A DNA stretch of 7,501 nucleotides from Verrucomicrobiota bacterium (GTDB lineage: Bacteria; Verrucomicrobiota; Verrucomicrobiia; Limisphaerales; JAGWYX01), in NCBI GenBank assembly GCA_018969165.1, contig JAGWYX010000164.1, positions 1 to 7,501 on the forward strand, written 5' to 3'. Both the position numbers and the translations under genes were made by a program. How positions within the stretch are numbered: position 1 is the first letter of the stretch; each line of letters opens with the position of its first letter. This document shows, piece after piece, positions 6,733-7,501 of this stretch. The notes below the pieces were generated by a model. That model was given only the letters and a program-made list of their open reading frames with translations. It searched no databases and had not been told where the DNA came from.

Positions 6733-7501
6733 TCCGGCGCGCCCAGCGCAGCGTCGGGCTTCGTCTTCGCTCAATTGATCGATTGCGGAGACGATCAACT
6801 CCTCGAGGGCGGTGGCGGCCGCCGCCAAGGTCGGGGCCTGGAAGAACCGGCGCATCGGGAGATCGACCTCGAAGGCCTGGCGGACCCGGGCCAGGACTTG
6901 GGCCACCAGCAAGGAATGACCGCCCAGGTCGAAGAAGTTGTCGTGAACGCCTACTTGTCGGACCCGGAGCACTTCAGCCCAGATTCTGGCCAAGGCCTCT
7001 TCGGTCGGGGTGCGGGGGGGCAGGAACGGTTCGTCAAGCGCGGCGCGGCCCGCGTCGGCGACCGGCAGGGCCTGGCGGTCGAGTTTTCCGTTCGGGGTCA
7101 GCGGCAGTTCCTCCAGGGTGGTGAACCCGGCCGGGACGGCGTATTCGGGCAATCGTTCGAGCAGGAAGCGGCGCAACTCGGCTGGCGTCACCGCCCGGTC
7201 CGGATGCGGGACGAAGTACGCCGTGAGACGTTGGTCGCCGGGGACGACTTCGCGGAGCACGACGGCGCATTGCCGGACCGCGGGATGAGCGGCCAGCGTC
7301 ACCTCGATCTCGCCCAACTCGAGTCGGTGTCCGCGGATTTTGACCTGGTAATCCAGGCGCCCGAGGAACTCGATATTGCCGTCGGCCAGAAACCGGGCGC
7401 GGTCGCCGGTCTTGTAGAGCCGGCCGCCGGGGGTGGCGGCGAACGGATCGGGGATGAACCGTTCGGCGGTTAACTCGGGTCGGTTCCAGTAGCCGCGGGC
7501 C
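6730..7501 (-). CDS. Non-ribosomal peptide synthetase, 3' fragment (end of A domain, PCP)
   Basis: This is the last 256 codons of an NRPS gene whose 5' part lies beyond the window edge. The first visible codon is at 7500-7498 and the stop is TGA at 6732-6730. Visible residues 1-15 carry the end of adenylation motif A6 (ARGYWNRPELTAERF). A7 (RLYKTGD) is at 27-33, A8 (GRLDYQVKIRGHRLELGEIE) runs from about 47, and A10 (NGKLDRQAL) is at 137-145 with the catalytic Lys at 139. A carrier domain follows with motif FFDLGGHSLL; its Ser at about residue 196 is the phosphopantetheine site. The protein stops about 60 residues later, with no epimerase or thioesterase, so it must pass its peptide to the next protein. 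The substrate cannot be predicted because the A4-A5 region is outside the window. A TTG at 7317 lies inside motif A8 and is not a real start. Confidence 0.95.
   Translation of the reverse strand, partial: ARGYWNRPELTAERFIPDPFAATPGGRLYKTGDRARFLADGNIEFLGRLDYQVKIRGHRLELGEIEVTLAAHPAVRQCAVVLREVVPGDQRLTAYFVPHPDRAVTPAELRRFLLERLPEYAVPAGFTTLEELPLTPNGKLDRQALPVADAGRAALDEPFLPPRTPTEEALARIWAEVLRVRQVGVHDNFFDLGGHSLLVAQVLARVRQAFEVDLPMRRFFQAPTLAAAATALEELIVSAIDQLSEDEARRCAGRAG

Noticed and set aside
6730..7317. A short independent protein starting at TTG 7317
   Set aside because: The start is in the middle of adenylation motif A8; the frame continues with A6 and A7 to the window edge.

Overview
The window is GC-rich and is almost wholly filled by one minus-strand operon for a non-ribosomal peptide. 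In transcription order (right to left) it holds: the 3' end of an NRPS gene (7501-6730, cut by the window edge); a complete C-A-PCP-TE termination module (6705-2527); a cyclic-peptide-type ABC exporter (2501-831); and an Sfp-type 4'-phosphopantetheinyl transferase (841-68). The spacings are 24 nt, 25 nt and an 11-nt overlap, so the genes are probably co-transcribed. No promoter is visible, because the start of the operon lies beyond position 7501.

How the parts work together: the transferase arms the carrier domains with phosphopantetheine. The upstream synthetase hands its peptide to the last module, whose adenylation signature reads D-A-F-W-L-G-G-T-F-K, one residue from a published valine code. 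The thioesterase then releases the product, and the SyrD/PvdE-like exporter moves it across the inner membrane. Upstream modules and any tailoring genes are out of view, so the product cannot be named.

The points most worth a second look are: (1) a 63-bp imperfect palindrome sitting in frame in the adenylation domain, adding about 21 residues in a linker; (2) two synthetase genes in the same reading frame, separated only by one TGA and eight sense codons with no clear ribosome binding site; (3) a thioesterase with Cys in place of the usual Ser, Asn at the usual acid position, and a very basic lid.

Organism: the base composition, the Gram-negative-style exporter and the presence of a palindromic repeat suggest a GC-rich Gram-negative bacterium. 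The Verrucomicrobia/Planctomycetes group is a guess only. All four genes end in TGA. Bases 1-67 carry an 18-bp perfect palindrome but no gene I can support. The long plus-strand open frames are antisense shadows of the synthetase and exporter.
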